Positions 1-8,679 of a stretch of 64,000 bases of DNA are shown here, one piece after another. Each line of letters starts with the position of its first letter. The stretch's first letter is position 1. The stretch lies in assembly GCA_038277395.1 (NCBI GenBank), contig CM076190.1, forward strand, positions 234,700,618 to 234,764,617. Reading direction: 5' to 3'. The notes under the pieces were generated by a model. It was given only the letters and a program-made list of their open reading frames with translations, searched no databases and had not been told where the DNA came from. The position numbers and the translations under genes are program-made. This stretch comes from Dryocosmus kuriphilus (Eukaryota > Arthropoda > Insecta > Hymenoptera > Cynipidae).

Positions 1-291
1 GACAAAGCAATAGATATGGTACAATTGCTTGAGATTTGTGATTAAGCGAGATATCCAAAATTGCACACATTGTTCAATATTTTTACCACAATGACATTTA
101 GCGCTGCCAAAGTAGAGAGAACGTTCTCAGCGCTGAGAAGCATAAAGTCGTGGTTACGAGCAACCACATCAGAGGAGAGGCTTACTGGACTCGCATTAAT
201 GTCCATAAATTGCGCAAATTACACTGACATTGAACGAGTGATTGACCGAATTGCACGGCGACGCAAGCACAGAGTTGATTTTGTTTTCTAA
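1..291 (+). pseudogene. hAT-family transposase, C-terminal dimerisation fragment
   Basis: The reading frame from about 46 to 291 encodes a peptide with the typical hAT/ZMYM-like C-terminal dimerisation signature: an ERTFSALRSIKSWLR core followed by an EERLTGLALMSIN motif and a basic tail (RRRKHR). This region mediates transposase oligomerisation. There is no start codon in frame and a stop lies at 43-45, so only the last ~75 residues of a normally 600-700 residue protein are seen. The rest either lies outside the window or is lost. The motif call is secure; the hAT subfamily is not. Related C-termini occur at 31074-31385 (minus) and 50402-50893 (plus), showing several independent hAT copies here. 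Confidence 0.75.
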
Positions 292-1631
292 TGTTAATAA
301 TTGTTATATAGGTAGTTGTGATGCAAACATACTGTCATTTAAACAAGTAATAAAAAAAAATGCATCAAAAAAACGTAATTTTTTCGTCAAACATTTTCTT
401 TTTTTAGAATTCGCAGGTACTATGTTTACGATTGCACCCCCACCCCCCCTAAAACCGCGGCTGAATCCACCACTGATTTACAGGTATATTATTATATTCA
501 CTTGTAGAATAAAGGAAGAACGTTAATAATAATGAAACCAGTGTACAAACGATGTGCATCTTCCCAATGTAGAAGAAAAATAGGTTTTCCGATATTGAGG
601 ACTCTTGAACAGTGTATGACTAATGAATATTCTGCTGCTTTTTAGATTATTCACACACACACAAAATAAAGTCATTATCAAGTATATTATGGGCGTCATG
701 CTTGTCCTTTTGAAAGATCTGTGTTTGATAAATCAGTTCCAACAAAAAAAGTTAAGATAAGAAGTTTTTTAAACTGGTATAAAAATTTACATTCAAATTT
801 TATGGAAATCATTCTTTTTCATATCTTCACATTCCTTTTCATTACTTCTCACTCCTTTCCTCCACTTACCACTACATCTTTACATTTTTACATATACATT
901 ATCTTTACATTATTACGAGTGTGAAGTTTTCAGCATGAGCCGTAGGCAAATGCTGCAACAAACTCGTAATGATCACCCGTGTACGCACGTTTGTCGTATA
1001 CTGTTTTTTGAAACACCCAACCGAAAAAGTTGCAACAAGTTAGCTCAAAATAGTATCAGAATAATATATGTTTTTAAAAACCAATGTATTACTTACCCTT
1101 ATCTATAAACGACGCTCGTTGGAAGAACTGAACGCCTACTCCGAAATTTGTAACAAATTTATAGATTATGTTGCGTTCAGTTTATATCACATACATGAAC
1201 TGAGTAAGTCAAATATATACTAAATTAGTATAATAAATCGTGTAATTTACCTCAAGTTAATTACTCACTTTACTCTGGTTGTGATTAAACTCACCAATTT
1301 ACGAAGAATATGCAAAAATTGTCACCCGTGCATAATGGGCATACTTTACACACACCTGTGACGTCAGCGTACATAATGGCATTACATTATGTACAGTGAT
1401 ATCACTGTGTTTCAAATACCTACTTTACACATAACTTTGGGGCACATAAAGTGCAACTATAGAGGTGAGTGTTGCAAAAAAAGAGTTACTATTGTATAGA
1501 GATACATAATGATAACCATTTTTTATCACTTGACGATTATTTCATACAGTCGTTCGTGATTACAACCAGATACTATGTACCTATGTATATAAGGATGCAT
1601 GTGTGTGTATAAATTTCAGTACGTACATATA
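292..1631. other. AT-rich non-coding stretch
   Basis: No convincing gene is seen. It contains a short CA run near 652-664, A-rich tracts and a CRE-like palindrome TGACGTCA at 1359-1366. Short ORFs here have simple-sequence composition and no recognised domain. Confidence 0.5.
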
Positions 1632-1633
1632 TA

Positions 1634-2440
1634 CGAGGTGTGATCAAAAAGTAAGGTGACTTTTTATTTTTGCCAAGAAATATTGATTTATTCATCAATA
1701 TTGATGTTGTCCCCTTTAAAGTAAAACCCTCGGATATAATACATTTGTGCCAGCGCTTTTTCCAATCCTCAAAGCATTTCTGAAAGCACTTTTTGGTATA
1801 GCCTTCAGCTCTTCCAGCGATGTGGTCTTTTTTTCGGCTTGGTGATCCAGAATGCTTCCACTCGGACGATTGATCCTTATTTTCGACGTCATAACCATAT
1901 ACCCATGTTTCATCACATGTTATGATCCTTTTGAGCAAGTCTGGGTCGCCGTTGACGTCATTCAACAGCACCTGAGCGATGCTCACGCGACAATTCTTTT
2001 GGTCAAAATTTAGCAATCTGAGAACAAACTTTGCTAACACACGTCTCACGCCCAAAATATCCACTAAAATTGCTTGGCACGAGCCAAACGAAATGCCGAC
2101 ATCATCAGCAACTTCTCTGATGGTAATTCGACGATTCGCTAACACTATTTTTTTCACTTCTTCAACGTTTTCATCAGTTGTTGACGTGCTGCGACGTCCA
2201 GGGCGAACTTCCTCATTAACATCTTCTCGGCCTTCGCGAAAGAGCTTGTACCACTCATAAACATTTTTTTTACTCAGAGTACACTCACCGTATGCCACTG
2301 TCAACGTTTCAAGTGTTTTGGAGCACTTAGTTCCATTTTTTACACAAATTGGATGCAAATTCTTTGATCCATTTCTTTCGACAGCAGAAAATCGCCGAGC
2401 ACGCAAAACACTTCTAACCTTTATGCCTCGCAGAAACAAA
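1634..2440 (-). pseudogene. Mariner transposase, N-terminal half fused to C-terminal scrap
   Basis: On the minus strand the open frame shows the mariner helix-turn-helix region (KNVYEWYKLFREGRE, then RPGRRSTS), the linker (DVGISFGSC), and the first catalytic aspartate in CDETWVYGYD followed by a QSSEWKHSGSP-like motif. The second and third catalytic aspartates are absent: the frame jumps straight to the C-terminal AFxKCFEDWKKRWHKCI-like motif, with a frameshift between the two parts. An upstream ATG at 2547 adds residues from the inverted repeat and leader that are unlikely to be native. The protein cannot be catalytically active. It resembles mauritiana-type mariners from memory, not from a search. 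Confidence 0.82.
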
Positions 2441-2577
2441 CAAAGAATGCTATATAGATGAAACTGAGCACATATGTTTGGGACGAGTGTACCAAAATAA
2501 GAAGAAAAGAAAACGAATATCGATTGTACGCATCCCGCGAAATTCAAAAAGTCACCTTACTTTTTGATCACACCTCA
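1634..2577 (-). mobile_element. Internally deleted mariner (Tc1/mariner) element
   Basis: Terminal inverted repeats frame the element: the left end begins CGAGGTGTGATCAAAAAGTA at 1634 and the right end is its reverse complement ending at 2577, with one mismatch at the outermost base. A TA dinucleotide lies at 1632-1633; the matching right target base pair has decayed to TG. At 944 bp it is shorter than a typical ~1.3 kb mariner because the middle of the transposase gene is missing. It is therefore a non-autonomous derivative that retains both ends. Confidence 0.88.
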
Positions 2578-3270
2578 TGTGTATGCATGTAGATATAATT
2601 TCTATATTAGCTTCCCAGTAAAAAGATCCAGAAGCATTAAAGTTTCGCAAGCTTTTACCTTATAATTTTATTGTAATCAACAATATGTGTGGAAAAAAAA
2701 TTGCAAATTTCTTTAAAACTTGTCTCATCAAAGGTTTAAGCGTTCTTTGTGAATAAAAGTTAAGAAAAACCGACGCGTTTTCTTCTGAAATATTTTTTTT
2801 GTTATGTTTATTATAATTACACATAACTTTGTAGCGTGATTTAATTTCCTCCAAACACATTTTCATGTGAAGATGTCACGATTAAGTTGCAAAATTTAGA
2901 AAAAAACTATTTCTCCACCTATCTCGTGTTGAAAGTTGCATTTGAACATTTAAAAATTGCTTGATTAAACAATATTTCTGAAAGATTTTATCATTTATGC
3001 AATGTCAAAGAATCTTTTCATTCTTTTGAGTTCTTATAAAATATTCTATAGAAGTTATATTAGCTTATTAAAATATACTTTAAACGTGCTTTCATAATAG
3101 ACACTCTATCTTAACTTTCTACGTAAAATCAAGGTTTGGTGAAAAGTAAATATAAATTGTGATATTGGTTTTAAAACATTCAGCGTCTAAATTTCATTCT
3201 TTGAGCTGACTTATGGAATGTAAGCTACCTCAGAAGAAAACAGTTTGAAGCTTATTATATATAAGATGAC
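2578..3270. other. AT-rich non-coding stretch
   Basis: No gene is recognised. Short ORFs (for example minus strand 2660-2866) have low-complexity K/N/I/F composition only. Confidence 0.45.
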
Positions 3271-3275
3271 TATAT

Positions 3276-3312
3276 TGTATATATTCTAATCCAGAACCAG
3301 AGTTTTCATTAG
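3276..3312 (+). promoter_or_regulatory. TATA box and initiator for the 3376 secreted-peptide gene
   Basis: TATATA at 3278-3283 lies 30 bp upstream of the A in TCATTAG (3306-3312), the standard TATA-to-start spacing for an insect Pol II promoter. The initiator and the following ~68 nt leader align with the leader of the gene at 51643 (TCACTAG at 51574-51580, ATG 67 nt on). That conservation is the strongest reason to call it a real promoter. Confidence 0.55.
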
Positions 3313-3375
3313 TTACACTGCTGCCCAAAATCTGCATTACTACATTAATCAATTTTTGCCCTAATTCAGAAAATA

Positions 3376-3506
3376 ATGAGGATCTCTTATACTCTGGTCT
3401 TACCCTGGTCGATTATCATTAATTCTTTTGGTACGTATAACATTATCATATAATATCTACTGCTTCAGGTATACCCTTAGCTCCTAGTGAAATTCTACCA
3501 AACTAA
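3376..3506 (+). CDS. Small secreted peptide gene, signal-peptide exon plus possible exon 2
   Basis: Exon 1 (3376-3430) starts at ATG, encodes the hydrophobic signal-like peptide MRISYTLVLPWSIIINSF and ends at a GTACGT donor in phase 1. It is 55 nt long, exactly like the first exon of the gene at 51643, with similar codons, leader, promoter and intron start. A possible 48 bp intron ends in a TCTACTGCTTCAG acceptor at 3478; reading on adds about a dozen residues (IPLAPSEILPN after the junction glycine) to TAA at 3504-3506. That exon 2 is uncertain, and the true downstream exons may be different or lost. Product unknown; a short secreted peptide is inferred only from the signal sequence. Confidence 0.5.
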
Positions 3507-3593
3507 TTAATTAGAGGAAAGTGAAGGCAACATTGTCAAACATTTAAGTAGGCTACCCATTGCGAATGAAAAAATTTCACTGATTGATTAGTA

Positions 3594-3790
3594 CACGCAA
3601 AAAAAGGGTTTGGTTGACTTAACCCGAAATCAGGTTATTATAACCAAACTGTTCAGTTACTATAATCAAACTGTTCGGTTGCTATAACAAAACTGTTCGA
3701 TTGCAGAGTCGGAACAGTTTGGATACAGTAACCGAACTTGGAACTACCGAACCATTTCGGTCACAGCAAACCACCAGTTCGCGCAGTCCA
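3594..3790. repeat. MITE-like end with degenerate AACTGTTCGG tandem units
   Basis: The stretch begins CACGCAAAAAAAGGG, resembling a MITE end, then repeats a ~22-25 bp unit (TATAACCAAACTGTTCGGTT and variants) at least four times. It finishes in an inverted form (GAACAGTTTGG, then AACCGAACT). No second terminal repeat was found, so element boundaries are uncertain. Confidence 0.4.
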
Positions 3791-3885
3791 TATGAGTAGA
3801 TGAACAAGGAGCCTTCTAACTCAAGATCCCTGTTACCGACAGTTACCGACATCGGGAGCTAAATCAGTTCATGTCCGCGCTAAGC

Positions 3886-3898
3886 TTCTGGAATGTTC
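3886..3898. promoter_or_regulatory. Heat shock element-like site
   Basis: TTC-tg-GAA-tg-TTC, a perfect three-unit inverted array of the HSF pentamer, inside repeat copy 1. Confidence 0.5.
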
Positions 3899-3992
3899 GA
3901 CGTGACGTCATTAATTATAGTGCGTAATCAAATTAGCAAAAAAAATTTCCCTTGCCCCCCCCCCCACACATCTTCTTTCTACTATGCTAAGC

Positions 3993-4005
3993 TTCTAGAA
4001 TGTTA
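3993..4005. promoter_or_regulatory. Heat shock element-like site, third unit mutated
   Basis: TTC-ta-GAA-tg-TTA: two intact units and a one-base change in the third. The equivalent site in copy 2 (7138-7150) is perfect. Confidence 0.4.
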
Positions 4006-4207
4006 TCGATGACTTGAGTAGTTATAATGCGCAATTGCGAGTTTTATCAATCAAAATCTTTGAAAAATATTGTTACTGGTTAAGCTCTGGATTGGAGTGG
4101 TCTGAGTAATCTCTTCTCTTTCGTTTGAACTAAGATGTGTCCTTCGTTGGGAATTTGTTGGCCCTGAAAAGGGCCGACGGATTATTTCTGATTGGTGATG
4201 GGAGGTC

Positions 4208-4399
4208 TTAGTTCGGAGGAGATTTGGTAGAGGGCCTAGAGGGGGTGTATGTAGGGAAAGGAGTGGAGGAAGTGTTCTTTTGATGTTTCTGGAGGTAAAT
4301 GTCAAGGGCTTGCATGTCCGTGGGCGTATTCTTCCGGATGGTTGGCGGCAGGAACTTGCGGGTTGCATCTCCACTGATCAACTGCTTCCACAGGTCCAT
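4208..4399 (-). CDS. Unrecognised small ORF, second of a minus-strand pair
   Basis: This 63-codon ORF begins MDLWKQLISGDATRKFLPP on the minus strand, about a dozen bases after the stop of the larger ORF at 4412-5059. It is rich in T, P and K with a DMQALDIYLQKHQ segment. A further open but out-of-frame stretch continues to 4051. No family is recognised. The tight spacing to the upstream ORF suggests a polycistronic or viral/transposon-like transcript, or two parts of one decayed frame. It is GC-richer than its surroundings. Confidence 0.3.
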   Translation of the reverse strand: MDLWKQLISGDATRKFLPPTIRKNTPTDMQALDIYLQKHQKNTSSTPFPTYTPSRPSTKSPPN

Positions 4400-4411
4400 T
4401 TTGTTGTGTTT

Positions 4412-5059
4412 TTATGCCTCTGTTCCAAAATACCCGCACCCGTAAAAGTGGTGGTTCGGACACTGCTCCTGAGGGGTGCGCACGAGGCTGGGATACAAAG
4501 TCTGGCCCGCCTCGGTGATGGCCTTCCGGATGATCCCTTTGAAATGGTCCCGTCGCTCCTCAAAGGCACGGACCGCCGGATGTACCCGGTGAAGGCGGAT
4601 GTCCCTCAGTAGTTGGCGTGTAGCGGGATTGGTGCTGTCTTTGATTGGTGAGGGGTTTAACAAAGCCTTTCTACAAGGAGCCAAGGTGATTACTATGGCC
4701 CGATTTACGGTGGGGGCCACAGGAAATAACGTACGAAGCGCCGAGCTGTATTTAGCGCGGATGCGTTGCCGCAGCTTGATCACCTTCTTCAGGTCGACTG
4801 TGCCGGGAGGAAGTGGTGCGTAGTGGTTTGTGGGCGTCAATCCCACTACTTCTTTGATGGCCCGTTTCTCTGGGGTAGTGGCCGTGCGAGGTTCGGCTCC
4901 TTTTTCCTCTCGGCGGCGATGGCGCTCCCTTTTTCGGCGATTTTTCGCCATGCAGCGTATCCATTGATGTCCCGGACTACATGCGTTTGGCCCAGAAGGT
5001 CCTAGGTGGGAGGCCTTAAGCGACCGTCTTCGTAGAGAAGAGGAACTTTTCCTCTCCAA
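4412..5059 (-). CDS. Unrecognised basic protein, GC-rich island
   Basis: The 215-codon minus-strand ORF has a very basic, Arg-rich N-terminal third (RRKRERHRRREEKG at about residues 41-54), then a Pro-rich linker and a more ordered C-terminal half (DLKKVIKLRQRIRAKYSSAL, later AVRAFEERRDHFKGIIRKAI). It ends in a small Cys/His-containing tail (CPNHHFYGCGYF). Composition and codon use differ sharply from the AT-rich flanks. No domain is recognised; a nucleic-acid-binding gag-like or capsid-like role is only inferred from the basic N-terminus. A CCAAT/TATA-type region lies upstream at 5560-5820 in the same orientation, and a second ORF follows closely. It may be an unclassified mobile element. 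Confidence 0.35.
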   Translation of the reverse strand: MERKSSSSLRRRSLKASHLGPSGPNACSPGHQWIRCMAKNRRKRERHRRREEKGAEPRTATTPEKRAIKEVVGLTPTNHYAPLPPGTVDLKKVIKLRQRIRAKYSSALRTLFPVAPTVNRAIVITLAPCRKALLNPSPIKDSTNPATRQLLRDIRLHRVHPAVRAFEERRDHFKGIIRKAITEAGQTLYPSLVRTPQEQCPNHHFYGCGYFGTEA

Positions 5060-5560
5060 CTCAAAATTTCCTCACTAAGGAGACCTTGAGTCGTTGACTG
5101 GGTTGGCTCCGGGCCGATGCGCCCGGTTCAGAAAGCCCTGTCAGGGAGAGGCCTAACCTCACCGGGTGCCAGTGGCACCATGCCGCGGGTTCCGCAGGCG
5201 ATGACGTCCTCCGGGTGGCGATAGCTGGTTCCATACTCTGGAGCTGGGATTGGTCGCCTAGGGCTGGAACTGGATCCCCTCGGTGGCTCCGGTCAGGATG
5301 TCGGTCGACACGGTGTTTCTTCCGAGCCTTTAAAAGGACTAGTAAAACCCACAGGGATGCTGGTCGTCGAGAATCACCCTTCGTTTTTTTTTTTTTTTGG
5401 TTTATTCCGAATTATACCTTCGTTAGTTATCTTATTATTTCATTCAAGGGAGGGACCTGGAAAGGACCGAGGTATTGGTAAATGATTGGTCAGACGTGAG
5501 GGTTGAAAGGTACTTATTTTTGTTCAAGGGAAACAATTTTTTTCTGGCGACGACGTGACT
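5060..5560. other. GC-rich leader of the minus-strand unit
   Basis: No confident ORF. A T-run at 5386-5399 (A-run on the minus strand) separates two GC-rich blocks. It could be 5'UTR of the unit at 4208-5059. Confidence 0.3.
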
Positions 5561-5820
5561 CCGTGCGTGCTTACGGTCGTCTGACTTCCGAGTGCGAGAA
5601 ACGCGCTTCTTTTATGTACGCCCGACCACGCGCCTATTGGATGGCCGGGCAGTAGAAGGGAGGCTGGCTTGCTGCTTGGCGGGTCAAAGCGCCCGAACCA
5701 GAGAGCCTAGCTGAGTTAGTGCGACGTGAAAGCCAGGCTGCTCCCCGGTTGGACGGTTTCACTTTCGTAACGTATATCGGAACTCGGAACGGAACATGAC
5801 ATGTTATAATCCACACTATA
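5560..5820 (-). promoter_or_regulatory. Promoter-like GC-rich region for the minus-strand unit
   Basis: Reading the minus strand, CATCCAATAGG (a CCAAT box) is followed by ACATAAAAG (a TATA-like box) and, about 25-30 bases on, a start-like GAAGTCAGACG. The region is sharply GC-rich beside a 690 bp AT block and points towards the ORFs at 5059-4208. The promoter assignment is inferred from motif order alone. Confidence 0.35.
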
Positions 5821-6510
5821 AGTAATAATTATGATAGTAATTCGAAAGAATAAAAATAATAACATTATTAATAATACTAAAGTTATAATAATGTTTTAAT
5901 AATATTATTGATTAATATAATACTAATAGCAATAGTAATATTACTAACATCAACAATAGTAAGAATAAGATTAAAATATGCCGATAATAGATAAGATTAC
6001 ACATTAATAGTAACCTAACGAGATTAATAATATCTATTAACAATATAATAATAATAGTATTAATAAGACCATATGCATAAAACTATATAATAATAAATCA
6101 ATGAGATTATTAATAATACTAAAGTCACTATATTAATAATATAATTTAATAATACAATTTAATAATACAATAATAATAGTATTAATAATAGAAGGTTAAC
6201 AATAATAGTGAATAAGGATATTAATAGTACTAGAGATTACATTAATAGTATGATAATACTATCAATAAGATTATTAATGATACTAAAAATCATTATATTG
6301 ATAATACAATTTATTAATATAATGATATTAACAGCAGTATTAATAATAGAAATTTAACAATAATAGTGAATATTAAGAGTACTAGAGATTACACTAATAG
6401 TATAATAACACTATCAATAAGATTAATAATAGTACTAAAAATCTTTATATTAATAATATAATTTATTAATATAATAATAATAACAGTATTACTAATAATA
6501 GAAATGACGA
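5821..6510. repeat. AT-rich tandem repeat block (ATT/AAT-rich)
   Basis: The block is almost pure A/T with ATAATAAT motifs. It resolves into diverged tandem copies of ~150-158 bp: the motif ATTAATAATAGAAGGTTAAC at 6181 recurs as ATTAATAATAGAAATTTAAC at 6339 and again near 6488. Internal markers TACTAGAGATTACA and ATACTATCAATAAGATTA recur in the same order. Confidence 0.75.
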
Positions 6511-6774
6511 GCAAAGTTGCTTGGAAAACTCCGTGAGCCAACCACGGAAAAGTTTGGGAGGTGCGAGCCAATCATGGAAGGTTTGTAAATATCTGCGTTT
6601 AATAAAAGTGGACGGAGCCTGGAGAAACCACGAACAGATGATCAGACCGTTCGTGGAGCGAGGTGCGGTCATGAACTGCCGGATTGGATCGAGAGCAGAA
6701 ACCGATAGAGAACAGCTAGCAAAGATCGTCGTTTGGGCAAGGAAAAAGGAAGCCAAAAACGAAGGGATAAAAAC

Positions 6775-6918
6775 ATGTTCAATCACGCATGGACGAAGCT
6801 TCTCTTTTTCCTTGTCCTTACTATGCCCGCTGGTGTATATCAATATGACGTCAGCTTCCTGTCGATAAATATCAAAGGGGTAAGTGATAAAGAATTTGCA
6901 ATTGAAAACATCACATAA
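6775..6918 (+). CDS. Small secreted ORF with YDVSFLS motif
   Basis: The ORF from ATG 6775 encodes 47 residues: a short N-terminus (MFNHAWTK), a hydrophobic core LLFFLVLTMPAGV, then YQYDVSFLSINIKG and a DKEFAIENIT tail. The start has a clear signal-peptide layout with likely cleavage after AGV or VYQ. A perfect GTAAGT donor overlaps codons after KG, so it could instead be a first exon. The YDVSFLS to KEF segment recurs at 7215-7285 and 7386-7445. Function unknown; secretion is inferred from the signal peptide. Confidence 0.45.
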   Translation: MFNHAWTKLLFFLVLTMPAGVYQYDVSFLSINIKGVSDKEFAIENIT

Positions 6919-7026
6919 ATGAGGTCGGATGAGTTAGTAGATGAGCAAGGAGCGTTCTAACTAAAGATCCCTGTTACCGACAGTTACCGACATCGGGAGC
7001 TAAATCAGTTGATGTCCGCACTAAGC

Positions 7027-7039
7027 TTCCAGAATGTTC
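7027..7039. promoter_or_regulatory. Heat shock element-like site
   Basis: TTC-ca-GAA-tg-TTC, three perfect alternating units, equivalent to 3886-3898 with one spacer base changed. Confidence 0.5.
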
Positions 7040-7137
7040 GATATGAGGTCATTAATTATAGTGCGTAATCAAATTGGCGAAAACAGTTGCCCTTGCCCCC
7101 CCCCCCCCCTTCACCCCTTCTTTCTCCTATGCTAAGC

Positions 7138-7150
7138 TTCTAGAATGTTC
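7138..7150. promoter_or_regulatory. Heat shock element-like site
   Basis: TTCTAGAATGTTC, three perfect alternating units, equivalent to 3993-4005. Confidence 0.5.
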
Positions 7151-7287
7151 TCGATGGCTTGAGTAATTATAATGCGCAATTGCGAGTTTTATCAATCAAA
7201 ATCTCTGAAAATTATTACGTCAGCTTCCTGTCGGTAAATATCAAAGGGATAACTGATAAGGAATTTGTTATTGAAAACATCAGATAA

Positions 7288-7506
7288 ATGAGGACGGATG
7301 AGTGGCGTATAATGATGGAATGTTTAAACAATACATTTAAAGATAAGAGTAAAGACCGTTCGACGTATACCCAACGTTTTTATAAATATGACATCAGCTT
7401 CCTGTCGGCTAAATATAAAAGGAAAAGCGCTAAGGAATTTGTTTTTATAGATAAGAGCAGCGACCATCCAACATATGCAGTACGTTTTTCATTGATATCA
7501 CCATAA
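7288..7506 (+). CDS. Short ORF with internal protein repeat
   Basis: The 72-codon ORF contains a repeat visible at protein level: FKDKSKDRSTYTQRF is echoed by IDKSSDHPTYAVRF about 41 residues later. Between them lies YKYDISFLSAKYKRKSAKEF, related to the 6775 ORF. A repeat unit of about 120 bp is implied. There is no signal peptide, so this is probably an internal or downstream exon, or a decayed paralogue, of the same gene family. No known domain is recognised. It ends 296 bp before an assembly gap. Confidence 0.4.
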   Translation: MRTDEWRIMMECLNNTFKDKSKDRSTYTQRFYKYDISFLSAKYKRKSAKEFVFIDKSSDHPTYAVRFSLISP

Positions 7507-7802
7507 AGTTTTAATTCATCCGAGCCGGTTTTGGATACACTGGGATCAGTGCATGTCCATGTGAGCTTGAATTGTTGGGAGTGTGTATCTGTGTGAATCG
7601 AGTGAAGGGGATAAGAATCGGATGACGCCACTGTTATTGTGTGTCACTTCCGGTGATAGGAATGTCGAATTCTGATATCTCATAGTTTTCTTGCCTTAAC
7701 ATGAACAATGGGTATCAAATTACATGAAATTCTGAGAAATTGCATGAACAAGAGTATCAGGTTGCATGGAATTCTTGAGAGATGACGTCACATTACATAT
7801 TT
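7507..7802. other. Non-coding, no feature recognised
   Basis: Ordinary-composition sequence with a weak GCATG-AATTCT echo near 7740-7790; it runs into the assembly gap. Confidence 0.4.
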
Positions 7803-8302
7803 NNNNNNNNNNNNNNNNNNNNNNNNNNNNNNNNNNNNNNNNNNNNNNNNNNNNNNNNNNNNNNNNNNNNNNNNNNNNNNNNNNNNNNNNNNNNNNNNNN
7901 NNNNNNNNNNNNNNNNNNNNNNNNNNNNNNNNNNNNNNNNNNNNNNNNNNNNNNNNNNNNNNNNNNNNNNNNNNNNNNNNNNNNNNNNNNNNNNNNNNNN
8001 NNNNNNNNNNNNNNNNNNNNNNNNNNNNNNNNNNNNNNNNNNNNNNNNNNNNNNNNNNNNNNNNNNNNNNNNNNNNNNNNNNNNNNNNNNNNNNNNNNNN
8101 NNNNNNNNNNNNNNNNNNNNNNNNNNNNNNNNNNNNNNNNNNNNNNNNNNNNNNNNNNNNNNNNNNNNNNNNNNNNNNNNNNNNNNNNNNNNNNNNNNNN
8201 NNNNNNNNNNNNNNNNNNNNNNNNNNNNNNNNNNNNNNNNNNNNNNNNNNNNNNNNNNNNNNNNNNNNNNNNNNNNNNNNNNNNNNNNNNNNNNNNNNNN
8301 NN
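7803..8302. other. Assembly gap, 500 N
   Basis: Exactly 500 undetermined bases, the usual placeholder length, so true gap size is unknown. Confidence 0.99.
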
Positions 8303-8339
8303 ATAGAACGTTATTAAAAATCAAGGTTCTCAAATTTCC

Positions 8340-8600
8340 CGCCAAAGTGTGCAAGATACAGAAAAATAATGTTAAAGGAAATTGTTCGTCTCAAAAAGAT
8401 CTATAAATTTGCTCTCTATCATTTTTTTGAGCAGACGCGTATTTTTTGAGTTATTCGTGAAATATGTTATGAAATATAAAGAAACCCACTTTTCAGCAAA
8501 ACTGTGCAAGATATGAGAAAATATTAACAAGCAGAATTGTTCACCTTGGAAAGAGCTACAAAAGTTATTTATACGACTCATCGTTTAGTTTTAAGAATTG
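8340..8600. repeat. Diverged tandem pair, ~157 bp period
   Basis: GTGTGCAAGATACAGAAAAATA near 8346 recurs as CTGTGCAAGATATGAGAAAATA near 8503. Each is followed by AATTGTTC and an AAAGAGCTA/AAAGATCTA motif. Confidence 0.5.
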
Positions 8601-8679
8601 AAATCCTCTATTGCGAAATTTGGAATATCACTAAAAAACTTTACCAATCTATGATGTGTTTAAAAAAAAATGTAATTAT

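Larger units (their letters stand above)
3795..4072 (+). repeat. HSE-bearing direct repeat, copy 1
   Basis: This ~277 bp block matches 6942-7218 in the same orientation at high identity, including a duplicated TTACCGACA motif, a polyC tract and the TTTTATCAATCAAAATCT end. Each copy has two heat-shock-element-like sites about 110 bp apart. The ends do not follow the TG...CA rule of LTRs, so an LTR pair is not claimed. It lies just 3' of the short secreted-peptide gene at 3376. Confidence 0.8.
6942..7218 (+). repeat. HSE-bearing direct repeat, copy 2
   Basis: This is the second copy of the block at 3795-4072, 3.15 kb downstream in the same orientation, with a longer polyC tract. It lies directly 3' of the secreted ORF at 6775 and between two copies of the YDVSFLS-coding unit. 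Confidence 0.8.
6842..7445 (+). repeat. Three diverged copies of a YDVSFLS-coding unit
   Basis: Copies at 6842-6935, 7215-7303 and 7386-7445 share GTCAGCTTCCTGTCG, AATATCAAAGG and AAGGAATTTG. The first two also share the downstream AAATGAGG-CGGATGAGT junction and are separated by the HSE-bearing repeat, so copies 1 and 2 look like part of a ~375 bp tandem duplication. Confidence 0.7.

Noticed and set aside
1359..1366. TGACGTCA as a functional CRE
   Set aside because: A single 8 bp palindrome with no gene nearby; reported only in the region description.
1979..2260. 93-codon plus-strand ORF in the first mariner
   Set aside because: Antisense of the transposase.
4280..4823. Plus-strand ORFs at 4280-4612 and 4599-4823
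   Set aside because: They are antisense shadows of the GC-rich minus-strand ORFs.
3795..7218. The two 277 bp repeats as LTRs of one retrotransposon
   Set aside because: Ends do not read TG...CA, no primer-binding site or purine tract borders them, and no reverse transcriptase lies between.
7766..8354. Long open frames across 7766-8354
   Set aside because: They consist almost entirely of undetermined bases in the gap and carry no information.
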